From a virus: a stretch of DNA of 23,521 nt. The stretch lies in the IMG/VR virus record IMGVR_UViG_3300042328_002111, positions 1 to 23,521 of that record, one strand, 5' to 3'. Of this stretch, positions 11,743 to 19,212 are shown in pieces (positions within the stretch are counted from its first letter, which is position 1; each line of letters begins with the position of its first letter). The notes below the pieces were generated by a model. It searched no databases, was not told where the DNA came from, and saw nothing but the letters and a program-made list of their open reading frames with translations. Position numbers and translations under genes: made by a program.

Positions 11743-12558
11743 ATGAAAAAATTATTTGCATTAATCTTATTAATGTCATCAGGAATGGTGCATGCTTGGG
11801 AACAAGTTGCCCCATATCCAATTGAAAAATGTCAAGTACAATCACCGTATGGCTTTCCACAAACTTCTAAACAAGGTGTAGCAATATGTCGTGCTGGTTA
11901 TGTTACATTAAACGATACTACTGCAAAATTACCAGTTTGGGTTTCTTATACATTATATCCTGAATATGCGTTAGGATGTGTTCCACGTTCTAATGGCTTT
12001 GCCCCCGATCAAAGCTTACCAAAAGGTAGTAGGGCAGAGCTAATCGATTTTAAAGGCAGCGGCTATGATATTGGTCACGTAGTACCCAATGCAGATCAAT
12101 CAAGGTTCGATCAAACAGAAAAAGAAAGTTTCTTATTAACTAATATGGTGGCTCAATTACCAGGAACTAATAGAGGAATAATTAAATTGACCGAAACTAA
12201 TATTCGTGGATGGGTAACACAGAGAAATCATCCATATGTAATTTATTCTGGTCCATTATATGGACCAGGTGATAAAACTATTGGTTTAAACCAAATAGTC
12301 GTTCCTCATGCATTTTATAAAATAGTAATTGACACAACAACTAATGAAGTTGCTGGATTTCTAATACCACATGTCGGAAATCAAGGAAATGACTTGACAA
12401 AAGTTAGAGCGCCAATTGATCAAATCCAACAATTATCAGGAGTCCAATTTGCATACCCAGCGAATGCGGTTGAATTACCATTAAATTATTTATGGCCTGT
12501 TGATTATAAAGCATTAACCGAAGCGAAAAGAGCTGCATGCAAAGGCAACGCTAACTAA
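11743..12558 (+). CDS. Secreted DNA/RNA non-specific endonuclease (NUC family)
   Basis: A 271-residue nuclease of the Serratia-nuclease/NUC1 type. Residues 1-18 are a classic signal peptide (M-K-K, a hydrophobic core, V-H-A then W), so the enzyme is exported to the periplasm. The beta-beta-alpha-metal site is Y-D-I-G-H-V-V-P-N-A-D around 108-118 (His112 as general base; the usual D-R-G-H is D-I-G-H), followed by L-T-N-M-V-A-Q and T-N-R-G with Asn143 as metal ligand, and a Glu at 151. Likely cuts DNA and RNA outside the cytoplasm: exclusion of incoming DNA or nutrient scavenging are inferences. CGGAGT precedes the ATG. The stop overlaps that of the converging GIY-YIG gene by four bases. Confidence 0.88.
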   Translation: MKKLFALILLMSSGMVHAWEQVAPYPIEKCQVQSPYGFPQTSKQGVAICRAGYVTLNDTTAKLPVWVSYTLYPEYALGCVPRSNGFAPDQSLPKGSRAELIDFKGSGYDIGHVVPNADQSRFDQTEKESFLLTNMVAQLPGTNRGIIKLTETNIRGWVTQRNHPYVIYSGPLYGPGDKTIGLNQIVVPHAFYKIVIDTTTNEVAGFLIPHVGNQGNDLTKVRAPIDQIQQLSGVQFAYPANAVELPLNYLWPVDYKALTEAKRAACKGNAN

Positions 12559-13484
12559 CCAGGTTTATATTTACAATTATCAAAATGCCAGCGTTTTGCG
12601 TTCGATGCATTGCTGGCATTACCACAATACGGACAAATCAATATTTCCTGTGGTGTTAGTTTTTTGCCCTTTCTTGACAAACTCATTTTCAATTTAGATT
12701 CTTCGGTATGTGTTCTACCGGCCATGGCCCCTACTTTTCCATACATTGGGTTATTTTCACCAGTGTTAGCTTCACTCAGTTTTTCCTTGAGCTCTTTTGC
12801 TCGTTCTACCCCGTATATTTCATCGAAGGTCTTTCCTTTACGCAATGCAATCGTTTCCGGAGAATGTTTCTTACCCGTAAAAGCACCAGGTTTTCCATAT
12901 CTATGATTTTTATCACCTAACATTTTTATACGTTTTTTCTCAGATATTTCTTTAGCCTTTTCTTCACCGAATATTTCATTATAACTTCTCCCTAACCTAG
13001 ATGTTTTGTGAATAATCTTCATCGGTTTTAATGATTCTTTATAAATCCATGTCTTTTTTAATTTATTGATTTTTTCTAATGCTTTTTCTTCCCCATATAA
13101 TTCAATATATGTTTTTCCCTTATTATTTGATAGTTGACCTTTATTTCGTATACTAATCATTTGTTTTTGCTTATCGGTCCATAATCTTCCTAATGTACCA
13201 TCCCCACCGAGGGTCATATTGTATCCAGAATGGTAACTATCATATAAATTGATAAAATATGTCTCCATTGCATTTTTTAAATAATCCCCTTCTAACGATT
13301 GATATATTATTTCAAAGGTAAATTTATCGATGCCATACTTTTTAATAGCATAGTATAAATGCGAATTTAGTTTTCTTGAGTTTCTAGTATGTTCTACGAT
13401 CCTTCTTTCAAAGTTATTTGTAAAACCTATATAAATTTTCTCATTAATTGTATTTGTAATTTTATAAATGGAATAAATATCCAT
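12555..13484 (-). CDS. GIY-YIG homing endonuclease with NUMOD3 repeats and zinc finger
   Basis: A 309-residue free-standing homing endonuclease, like T4 Seg proteins. The catalytic domain is residues 1-95: Y-S-I-Y-K (4-8), I-Y-I-G (17-20), Arg27 in E-R-R, Glu74 in M-E-T-Y-F-I, and G-Y-N-M-T-L-G-G. NUMOD3-type repeats follow, with repeated Y-G-x-E-[KR]-A, G-D-K-N-H-R-Y-G-K and G-E-N-N-P-M-Y-G-K. The end has C-P-Y-C and K-R-W-H-F-D-N-C-K as zinc finger. The ATG at 13484 is chosen because AAAAGGAG stands 7 bases before it and it opens the GIY domain. Transcribed against the surrounding late genes, from a palindromic late box at 13545; a 30-base hairpin lies in its leader. Confidence 0.9.
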   Translation of the reverse strand: MDIYSIYKITNTINEKIYIGFTNNFERRIVEHTRNSRKLNSHLYYAIKKYGIDKFTFEIIYQSLEGDYLKNAMETYFINLYDSYHSGYNMTLGGDGTLGRLWTDKQKQMISIRNKGQLSNNKGKTYIELYGEEKALEKINKLKKTWIYKESLKPMKIIHKTSRLGRSYNEIFGEEKAKEISEKKRIKMLGDKNHRYGKPGAFTGKKHSPETIALRKGKTFDEIYGVERAKELKEKLSEANTGENNPMYGKVGAMAGRTHTEESKLKMSLSRKGKKLTPQEILICPYCGNASNASNAKRWHFDNCKYKPG

Positions 13485-13509
13485 GTTGATACTCCTTTTC
13501 AGTATTAAA

Positions 13510-13539
13510 GTAGATGGGAACGCCAATTCCGCGATCTAC
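13510..13539 (-). promoter_or_regulatory. Hairpin in the GIY-YIG gene leader
   Basis: GTAGAT at 13510-13515 pairs with ATCTAC at 13534-13539, and an inner GGAA/TTCC pair extends the stem around a short loop. It lies between the minus-strand late box and the AAAAGGAG ribosome site, so it would be in the late mRNA. Hairpins in leaders control several T4 homing endonucleases, but here the ribosome site itself is not in the stem. Confidence 0.45.
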
Positions 13540-13544
13540 ACCAT

Positions 13545-13556
13545 TATTTATAAATA
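13545..13556. promoter_or_regulatory. Bidirectional late promoter (TATTTATAAATA palindrome)
   Basis: TATTTATAAATA is its own reverse complement and so contains the perfect T4 late consensus TATAAATA on both strands (plus 13549-13556, minus 13552-13545). It lies between the minus-strand GIY-YIG gene and the plus-strand gene at 13629. Confidence 0.7.
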
Positions 13557-13628
13557 GTACTATGAAAATATTATACTACATTTATTACGTATTGTCAAAA
13601 TTTGGATGTGGATTGGAAGGAATCCTGT

Positions 13629-13850
13629 ATGAAGATTAGTGAATTAATAGAGACATCAAACTATCTAGCACAGTTAAAAAGTGATGCGAAAAAACACTAT
13701 CCAGAAACAGATACTGAGGATGAATCATTATTACAGTTTTTAGCTAGAAGTGTACTTCATGCAAAAGATGATGATGCTAAACAAAATAATGATATAGCAA
13801 TTCTAAAATCTAAAATAAATAATATTGAAAGAATAATTAACAACAAATAG
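13629..13850 (+). CDS. Small helical protein with leader-like N-terminus
   Basis: A 73-residue, mostly helical charged protein. It begins M-K-I-S-E-L-I-E-T-S, which fits the M-[KR]-x-x-E-[FL] leader of other late proteins with L-I-E as possible cut site. The C-terminal 35 residues (D-D-D-A-K-Q...I-L-K-S-K-I-N-N-I-E-R-I-I-N) have a heptad pattern of Ile/Leu and may form a coiled coil. The ATG at 13629 has AAGGA upstream; a TTG at 13602 is in frame but less likely. Function unknown. Confidence 0.72.
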   Translation: MKISELIETSNYLAQLKSDAKKHYPETDTEDESLLQFLARSVLHAKDDDAKQNNDIAILKSKINNIERIINNK

Positions 13851-13859
13851 GAAAATACA

Positions 13860-14144
13860 ATGGCATTACAAATTAATATTAATACTGAATTCGGTACTGA
13901 AGAATCACCAGTATATGCTCAATATTGGAATATTGGCGCAGTACAAGAGGATTTCAAAGGAAAGGGCACTGAAATCACTATCTATGGATATGCATCTAAA
14001 GAAGCAAGAGATAATGAAAAACAACCACTATCTGCCGGAAAATTTCAAATAACTGGTGAAGAATATGTTGCTGGTGCAGATCGTGCAACATTATATGAAA
14101 TCATCAAGCAACGCCCAGAATTCACTGGTGCAGAAGACTGCTAA
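13860..14144 (+). CDS. Hypothetical virion-region protein
   Basis: A 94-residue protein beginning M-A-L-Q-I-N-I-N-T-E-F-G, with Y-A-Q-Y-W-N-I-G near 19-26 and many short polar strands, then a helix (R-A-T-L-Y-E-I-I-K-Q). It looks like a small beta sandwich. Ten bases after the previous gene with GGAAAATACA as weak ribosome site. Not recognised beyond resembling small structural-region proteins of tailed phages. Confidence 0.72.
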   Translation: MALQININTEFGTEESPVYAQYWNIGAVQEDFKGKGTEITIYGYASKEARDNEKQPLSAGKFQITGEEYVAGADRATLYEIIKQRPEFTGAEDC

Positions 14145-14156
14145 CCAGTCATACTC

Positions 14157-14181
14157 GATATCCCTAATTGTTAGGGATATC
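14157..14181. terminator. Hairpin terminator between converging genes
   Basis: GATATCCCTAA (14157-14167) and TTAGGGATATC (14171-14181) are a perfect 11-bp inverted repeat with a 3-base loop. It lies just after the plus-strand stop at 14144 and before the ALAS stop at 14247. Only a weak T-rich run (GGTTTTATT) follows on the plus strand, so it may act as terminator mainly for the plus strand, or as an mRNA 3' end stabiliser. Confidence 0.65.
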
Positions 14182-14246
14182 ACCTCAATGGTTTTATTAA
14201 CTGTTCAAAAGAAACATATTATAGTGTTTAAGAAGTACGTAAACAT

Positions 14247-15434
14247 TTACAAAATTGATTTTAATGCATCGATTAAATCTTCAATCATTCCATCATCATG
14301 AAACGGAGTTGGTGCAAATCGCAATCGTTCAGTGCCAACATCTACTGTTGGAGAATTAATTGCTTGTACGTAAATACTATAATCATTTAATAATCTATCA
14401 CTAATTTCTCTAGCTCTTTTAGCATCACCAATCAAAACAGGTACGATATGTGTAACTGAATCCATCACTGGTATTCCAGCTTCCTTCATCATTTTTTTTA
14501 ATTTACTAGCTCGTTCTTGGTGTTTTTCTCTTAATTCATTATGAGCTTTTGAATATTTAACTGCAGCTAATGCTCCAGCGACAATAACTGGGCTCAATGA
14601 CGTACTAAAGATGAATCCATCCGCGATGCTTCGAATAGCATCAATTACTATAGAATCCCCTGCGATATAACCACCTTGTACACCAAATGCTTTGCCAAGC
14701 GTACCATTAACAATATCAACTCGATCTTGCAAATTCATTTCTTCTAACTCACCAGCACCAGTAAATCCTCTAACTCCTACTGCATGAACTTCATCACAGT
14801 ATGTAATAGCATTATATTTGTCAGCTAAATCACAAATTTCTTTAATAGGACTAATATCACCTTCCATACTGTATATGCTTTCAAATACAATACAGGGAAT
14901 ATTTTCATTTTGAACCGATTTCTTCAAACAATTTTCCAACTCTACTAAATCATTATGCTTGAATATTTGTTTAGATGCACGACTATGAACAATACCCATT
15001 ATTAGACTATTATGGTTTTTGCTATCACTTATAAATTCAATATTTGGGATAATTTTAGCCAATGCTATTAAACTTGACGTATTCGCTACATAAGCCGAAG
15101 TAAATAATAATGCACTCTCTTTTTTATGCAATGATGCCAATTCATGTTCTAATGCAACATGATAATGGGTAGTACCTGATATATTTCTCGTACCACCGGA
15201 TCCAGCACCTGTCATATCTAATGCTGTTCGCATTGCATCTAGTACTACTTTATGCTGTCCAAGTGATAGATAATCATTACTACACCAATTGACAATATTT
15301 TTAATGGCATATGGCCCATACCAGATTGCATTTGGAAATTTACCTTGTTCGCGTAGTATATCATTGAAAACTCTGTATTTTCCAGTTTCTTTTAAATTAT
15401 CGATAAGTTTGTTAAATGGTTCTTTGTTAATCAT
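14247..15434 (-). CDS. hemA: 5-aminolevulinate synthase (ALAS)
   Basis: A complete 395-residue PLP enzyme that joins glycine and succinyl-CoA to 5-aminolevulinate, first step of tetrapyrrole synthesis in alphaproteobacteria. Seen: Y-R-V-F-N-D-I-L-R near 20, [10 protein letters not shown] (51-60), [13 protein letters not shown] (76-88), Y-C-D-E-V-H-A-V-G (PLP Asp214, His217), and [14 protein letters not shown] with the PLP lysine at 248; end R-F-A-P-T-P-F-H. The T-R-N-I-S-G-T block and G-K-A-F-G-V-x-G-G-Y favour ALAS over 2-amino-3-ketobutyrate CoA ligase or AONS. All key residues are intact, so it is probably active. Encoded against the late genes, with a late box 5 bases before its ATG and CGGT as a poor ribosome site. 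Confidence 0.92.
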   Translation of the reverse strand: MINKEPFNKLIDNLKETGKYRVFNDILREQGKFPNAIWYGPYAIKNIVNWCSNDYLSLGQHKVVLDAMRTALDMTGAGSGGTRNISGTTHYHVALEHELASLHKKESALLFTSAYVANTSSLIALAKIIPNIEFISDSKNHNSLIMGIVHSRASKQIFKHNDLVELENCLKKSVQNENIPCIVFESIYSMEGDISPIKEICDLADKYNAITYCDEVHAVGVRGFTGAGELEEMNLQDRVDIVNGTLGKAFGVQGGYIAGDSIVIDAIRSIADGFIFSTSLSPVIVAGALAAVKYSKAHNELREKHQERASKLKKMMKEAGIPVMDSVTHIVPVLIGDAKRAREISDRLLNDYSIYVQAINSPTVDVGTERLRFAPTPFHDDGMIEDLIDALKSIL

Positions 15435-15439
15435 ACCGA

Positions 15440-15453
15440 TATTTAACTAAATA
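15440..15453. promoter_or_regulatory. Divergent late boxes (TATTTAACTAAATA)
   Basis: TATTTA and TAAATA with a 2-base spacer form inverted boxes: ACTAAATA on the plus strand (15446-15453, towards 15472) and GTTAAATA on the minus strand (15447-15440, ending 5 bases before the ALAS ATG). Confidence 0.6.
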
Positions 15454-15471
15454 TACAAAAGGAAAAAAATT

Positions 15472-15684
15472 ATGGCAGAAAATGGTATTTCAACACATAT
15501 CCCAAAATCCGAACGTAGAGATTTAAAATTAGAATTGGCTGAATTAAAACGTCAAGGAAAACTTATTAATACTGATCCAGTTGATATTACTAAAATTGGT
15601 TATAGACCATATAATGTTTATAATAGCCCAGGAACAGTTAGTCCAGCTACAGGACATCCATGGGAATTAGGTCCAGAGGTTTAA
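15472..15684 (+). CDS. Conserved small phage protein, virion region
   Basis: A 70-residue protein beginning M-A-E-N-G-I-S-T-H-I-P-K-S-E-R-R-D-L-K-L-E-L-A-E-L-K-R: a short head and a charged helix, then a proline-rich tail (Y-R-P-Y-N-V-Y, H-P-W-E-L-G-P). The G-I-S-T-H-x-x-K start with a K-L-x-L-A-E-x-K-R helix is familiar from small proteins next to neck/tail genes of T4-like phages. AAAGGAAAAAAATT precedes the ATG. Confidence 0.75.
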   Translation: MAENGISTHIPKSERRDLKLELAELKRQGKLINTDPVDITKIGYRPYNVYNSPGTVSPATGHPWELGPEV

Positions 15685-15685
15685 G

Positions 15686-17287
15686 ATGACATATATTCAC
15701 CCAAACGATAATAATTTAAAAAATCTGCATAAAGCTATGCAATATAATGAGTCTGGTGAACCAGTTGTTCGCACACATGTTGATGGAATATCATTACAAG
15801 GCGATGTTCTGGTTGATAAGGTTAGAATTCAAATCGATACATTAGGGAATGTATGGGATGAAAATCATTCTGCACCAGTATCAATCGGTACTAATGGGCA
15901 AGTAACATTAAAAACGAGTTCTGCAGTTATAGGAAAAGTTCAGCAAGATGGTGATTGGACTGTTAAACAAGGTACTACCCCATGGGCTATTAGCGATAAT
16001 GGTGGTTCTATTACAGTGGATGGTAGTGTTTCAATTAGTAGTCTACCAGAAGTTGAAATAAAAAATGATAGTGGAAATCCTATTCCAGTTTCTATGGGAT
16101 TTGGCGCAATTGATGCGTTTGGTAGACAACGTGTTTCTGAGCCCTTTACTTTAGGTGATTATAAGCACTTATATGGTATCGACCCCGCTTTTATTGATTA
16201 TGCTGGAAATGGTGGTGCCATTGAATTTGTAAAAAATAAAGCATGTTGTACATTAACCACTACTTCTAATCCATCTAGTTTTATCATCCATCAAACAAAA
16301 TTTTATCATCATTATATGCCTGGTAAATCTCAAGTAATTTTTAGTAGTATAAATTTTGGAGCAGCTACACCGAACGTAGTTAAACGAACTGGATACTTTG
16401 ATGACAACGATGGAATTTATTTCGAACAAGCAGGCGATGGGACTTTATCATGGGTAATAAGAAGTTTTGTTTCTGGCGCTCCCATTGAAGTCAGGAAAAC
16501 TCAATCACAATGGAATTTAGATACTGTATCATGGTTGAACATACTTAATACACAATTAGTAGCGATTGATTTCCAGTGGCTGGGCGTTGGTAGAGTTAGG
16601 GTTGGATTTGCACATGATGGTGGTGTAGTTTATGTTCATGAATTTTTACATAGCAATAATTTACCAACTGTATATATGAGTAATCCAAATCTTCCCGTTA
16701 GATGCGAAATAAGAAATATTGGTACAACTACGGGTGGATCTATGGATCAAATATGTTCAACAGTATTCAGTGAAGGTGGCTATGTTGAAGCGGGACAGGA
16801 TTGGGCTGCTACTACACCTACATTAAAAGTGATAAATGCTGGAATTACTGCGCCAGTTATGGCAATTAGATTAAAAAATACATTTCATACATATTCAAAT
16901 AGAATGATTGTTCGCATGGGTAATTTGAATATATTCAGTGATGGTGTTAATATTAAATGGAGACTGATAAAATTACCAGCACAAGCATTTCTAACAGGTA
17001 ATTCATGGGTAGATGTGCATAATGATTCAGGTATTCAATATAATTCTACTGCTACCGCATGGACAGATGGGCAAGAAATGGATAGTGGATTTGTTGGTGC
17101 ATCTACCCAAGGTAGTCAAAAAGCAGGAGGCGCACCGGCTAGTAACATCCCATCATCTGCAAAAAAGAATTATATTGTGCAAAACTTTGACAGTACGGAT
17201 TCCGAGATATTTCTAGTAGTTGCAACTAATCTTGGCTCACAATCAACTAATGTTGGTGTTAGTATGCAATGGCGTGAAATCTATTAA
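15686..17287 (+). CDS. Virion structural protein, probably tail or baseplate
   Basis: A 533-residue protein of mainly beta-strand character, without signal peptide or membrane segments. A linker-like N-terminal part (1-140) with many T, S, V and G is followed by D-A-F-G-R-Q-R-V-S-E-P-F-T-L near 146-159, a block I know from phage structural proteins of this kind, and a long beta-rich C-terminal region (170-533) ending M-Q-W-R-E-I-Y. Starts one base after the previous stop, behind AGAGG. Probably a surface-exposed virion protein; no enzymatic motif is visible. Confidence 0.78.
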   Translation: MTYIHPNDNNLKNLHKAMQYNESGEPVVRTHVDGISLQGDVLVDKVRIQIDTLGNVWDENHSAPVSIGTNGQVTLKTSSAVIGKVQQDGDWTVKQGTTPWAISDNGGSITVDGSVSISSLPEVEIKNDSGNPIPVSMGFGAIDAFGRQRVSEPFTLGDYKHLYGIDPAFIDYAGNGGAIEFVKNKACCTLTTTSNPSSFIIHQTKFYHHYMPGKSQVIFSSINFGAATPNVVKRTGYFDDNDGIYFEQAGDGTLSWVIRSFVSGAPIEVRKTQSQWNLDTVSWLNILNTQLVAIDFQWLGVGRVRVGFAHDGGVVYVHEFLHSNNLPTVYMSNPNLPVRCEIRNIGTTTGGSMDQICSTVFSEGGYVEAGQDWAATTPTLKVINAGITAPVMAIRLKNTFHTYSNRMIVRMGNLNIFSDGVNIKWRLIKLPAQAFLTGNSWVDVHNDSGIQYNSTATAWTDGQEMDSGFVGASTQGSQKAGGAPASNIPSSAKKNYIVQNFDSTDSEIFLVVATNLGSQSTNVGVSMQWREIY

Positions 17288-17288
17288 G

Positions 17289-17296
17289 GATAAATA
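17289..17296 (+). promoter_or_regulatory. Late promoter box (GATAAATACTATT), 5 nt before ATG
   Basis: GATAAATA followed by CTATT and the ATG at 17302. The extended TAAATACTATT resembles the extended T4 late consensus as I remember it. Confidence 0.65.
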
Positions 17297-17301
17297 CTAT
17301 T

Positions 17302-17508
17302 ATGAGAGCTGCAGAATTTATGAGAGCGTTGGCTGATGTAATTGATACATTAGATGGCGACAAAGAAAATAAAAAAGACCCATCTGAATTAGAAGATAAT
17401 CCAGTGTTTGTTCCACCATTACAACAAAAGATCGAATTGATGAAAAAATCATCAGGTATTCAATCTGTCTTTGATCAGGCAGATGATGATGGTCCTTTTG
17501 AGGATTAA
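17302..17508 (+). CDS. Small phage protein with MRAxEF leader and PLQQ motif
   Basis: A 68-residue protein: M-R-A-A-E-F-M-R-A-L at the start, an acidic middle (D-T-L-D-G-D-K-E), then F-V-P-P-L-Q-Q-K-I-E-L-M-K-K-S-S-G. The P-L-Q-Q-x-[IQ]-E-L block recurs in short proteins of T4-like phages. It is probably related to the gene starting at 23356, which has the same leader and reaches V-P-I-H-V-F-P at the window edge. Unlike the other leader proteins it has no clear [LI]-x-E near residue 10. Preceded by a late box; AAGGA is 11 bases upstream. Confidence 0.75.
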   Translation: MRAAEFMRALADVIDTLDGDKENKKDPSELEDNPVFVPPLQQKIELMKKSSGIQSVFDQADDDGPFED

Positions 17509-17510
17509 TC

Positions 17511-17861
17511 GTGGCCTTTACCCAAGATTTTTTTACTAGTTATCGCGGATATGATGACGGGGAAACTCGGATTGGTGATCGCAATCGTCTTTGGTACGAT
17601 AGTAATACCAATACTATACGAATATCGGATGGAGAAACTCCAGGTGGAATTATCATTGGTGGTTCAGGCGGCGGTACTTATATACTACCAACTGCCTCTA
17701 CTACTATTAAAGGTGGTGTCAAAATTGATGGAAATACTATTACTATTAATAATGGAGTTATTAGTTCACTTGCACCAACTGATATTAGTCAATTAACAGA
17801 TAACACAAATGTGTTATTATCGCTTGGCAGCAATCAAAATTTAGATGGCGGTCATTATTAA
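17511..17861 (+). CDS. Tail fibre-like structural protein, GTG start
   Basis: A 116-residue protein read from a GTG behind GAGGATT, two bases after the previous stop. It contains R-I-G-D-R-N-R-L-W-Y-D-S-N-T-N-T-I-R-I-S-D-G near 21-42, a G-G-S-G-G-G linker, and I-K-G-G-V-K-I-D-G-N-T-I-T near 65-77, a pattern seen in phage fibre and collar proteins. It ends L-D-G-G-H-Y, like the next protein (I-D-G-G-T-Y). Confidence 0.75.
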   Translation: MAFTQDFFTSYRGYDDGETRIGDRNRLWYDSNTNTIRISDGETPGGIIIGGSGGGTYILPTASTTIKGGVKIDGNTITINNGVISSLAPTDISQLTDNTNVLLSLGSNQNLDGGHY

Positions 17862-17870
17862 GGAATTTAA

Positions 17871-19142
17871 ATGAGTAACATTATTAGAATAAAACGTTCA
17901 GAAACATCAGGCAATCCATCAACATTAGGTAATGGTGAATTAGCATATTCTGGATTAACAGATAATGGTAGTAATGGTGGTGATCGATTATACATTGGTA
18001 TGGGTTCAGAAACTAGTGGAAATGCCGCAACCCATGTTGTTATCGGTGGTAAATTTTTTACCGATAGATTAGATCATACTGCTGGCACATTAACTGCATC
18101 GTCTGCTATTGTGGTAGATTCTAATAAAAAAATCGATGATTTATTAGTTGATAACATTGAATTAAATGGCAACACTATTAGCACTACTGATACTAATGGA
18201 AATTTATTATTATCACCTAATGGTACTGGAAAAGTTTCTATTGCTGGTGCTTATACATTACCTAGAGTAGATGGTACTGCCAATTATGTTTTAACCACTA
18301 ATGGAGCTGGTGTTGTATCTTGGGCTGCAATACCAGTTAGTGGCTCAATAACCATTGGCTCAACATCTATATCATTAGGCGCAACCTCCACTTCATTAGC
18401 TGGATTAACCGAACTAACAATTGATAATTTAAACTTCAATGGCAATATTATTTCATCCACAAATACAAATGGCGATATTTCATTAGACCCAAATGGGTTA
18501 GGGAATGTTGATGTCAATGGTGCGAAAATAACTAATGTTGGTACACCAGAAGTTGGTAGTGATGCTGCTAATAAAGATTATGTTGATAATGCAGTTACTG
18601 GGTTAACATGGAAAGATGCTGCTAATTTATTAGCAGATTCTAATGTAGAATTAACTGGAACAACTGGGACGTTGGTTATTGATGGTCATGGTGCATTAAC
18701 TCAAGCACACGGCGATGGTTATAGAATTTTATTAAAAAATCAATCAACTGCATCAGAAAATGGTGTATATCTATACAGCGATGATGGTTCTAATTATACA
18801 TTATCTAGATCAGCTGACGCAGATACTTACGCTGAATTAAAAGGTGCTTCAATATTCATATTAGAAGGTACCAATTATGGTAAATCTGGTTGGGTACAAG
18901 GTAATCATTATTTGACCAATTTTTCAGGTCAGCAATGGGTTCAATTCAATGGCGGTGGTGCTTACTCAGGCGGTGATGGGTTGACATTATCCGGCTCAAC
19001 ATTTAGTGTTAATGTTGCAACTGATGGTGGTATTGAAATTGCAGCTGATAACCTACAATTAAAATCAACCATTGCTGGTAGTGGGCTATTATATTCATCA
19101 GGTGTGTTATCGGTTGGTGATATAGACGGCGGTACTTACTAA
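17871..19142 (+). CDS. Tail fibre protein
   Basis: A 423-residue fibre-like protein. N-terminus I-I-R-I-K-R-S-E-T-S-G-N-P-S-T-L-G-N-G-E-L-A-Y-S is a familiar phage fibre start. Two shaft-like repeats carry N-[GT]-I-I/T-S-[TS]-T-[DN]-T-N-G-[ND]-[LI]-x-L-x-P-N-G (near 99-117 and 190-208). A D-A-A-N-K-D-Y-V-D block near 232 and G-L-T-W-K-D-A-A begin a more globular domain with H-G-D-G-Y-R-I-L-L. It ends with S-V-G-D-I-D-G-G-T-Y. Probably trimeric and host-contacting, by family analogy. AAGGAATTTAA precedes the ATG. Confidence 0.82.
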   Translation: MSNIIRIKRSETSGNPSTLGNGELAYSGLTDNGSNGGDRLYIGMGSETSGNAATHVVIGGKFFTDRLDHTAGTLTASSAIVVDSNKKIDDLLVDNIELNGNTISTTDTNGNLLLSPNGTGKVSIAGAYTLPRVDGTANYVLTTNGAGVVSWAAIPVSGSITIGSTSISLGATSTSLAGLTELTIDNLNFNGNIISSTNTNGDISLDPNGLGNVDVNGAKITNVGTPEVGSDAANKDYVDNAVTGLTWKDAANLLADSNVELTGTTGTLVIDGHGALTQAHGDGYRILLKNQSTASENGVYLYSDDGSNYTLSRSADADTYAELKGASIFILEGTNYGKSGWVQGNHYLTNFSGQQWVQFNGGGAYSGGDGLTLSGSTFSVNVATDGGIEIAADNLQLKSTIAGSGLLYSSGVLSVGDIDGGTY

Positions 19143-19145
19143 ATA
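19138..19145 (+). promoter_or_regulatory. Late promoter box (ACTAAATA)
   Basis: ACTAAATA overlaps the fibre gene stop and lies 67 bases before the ATG at 19213, with a hairpin in between. Confidence 0.45.
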
Positions 19146-19152
19146 AAATATT

Positions 19153-19174
19153 GGGTAGAATTTCTATTCTACCC
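19153..19174 (+). terminator. Intergenic hairpin
   Basis: GGGTAGAA (19153-19160) pairs perfectly with TTCTACCC (19167-19174) across a 6-base loop; no T-run follows, so it may be a weak or factor-aided terminator, or an mRNA-end or processing structure. A second small palindrome TGCAATTATTGCA follows at 19175-19188. Confidence 0.5.
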
Positions 19175-19212
19175 TTGCAATTATTGCAGAACTTTCCTCT
19201 ATAGGATTTAAA

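Noticed and set aside
13562-13639. 25-residue ORF beginning 5 bases after the perfect late box at 13549
   Set aside because: The spacing is like that of other late genes, but there is no ribosome site, the peptide is short, and it overlaps the better start at 13629.
14056-14301. ORF spanning the hairpin terminator
   Set aside because: It overlaps a supported gene in another frame, a perfect hairpin and the ALAS end.
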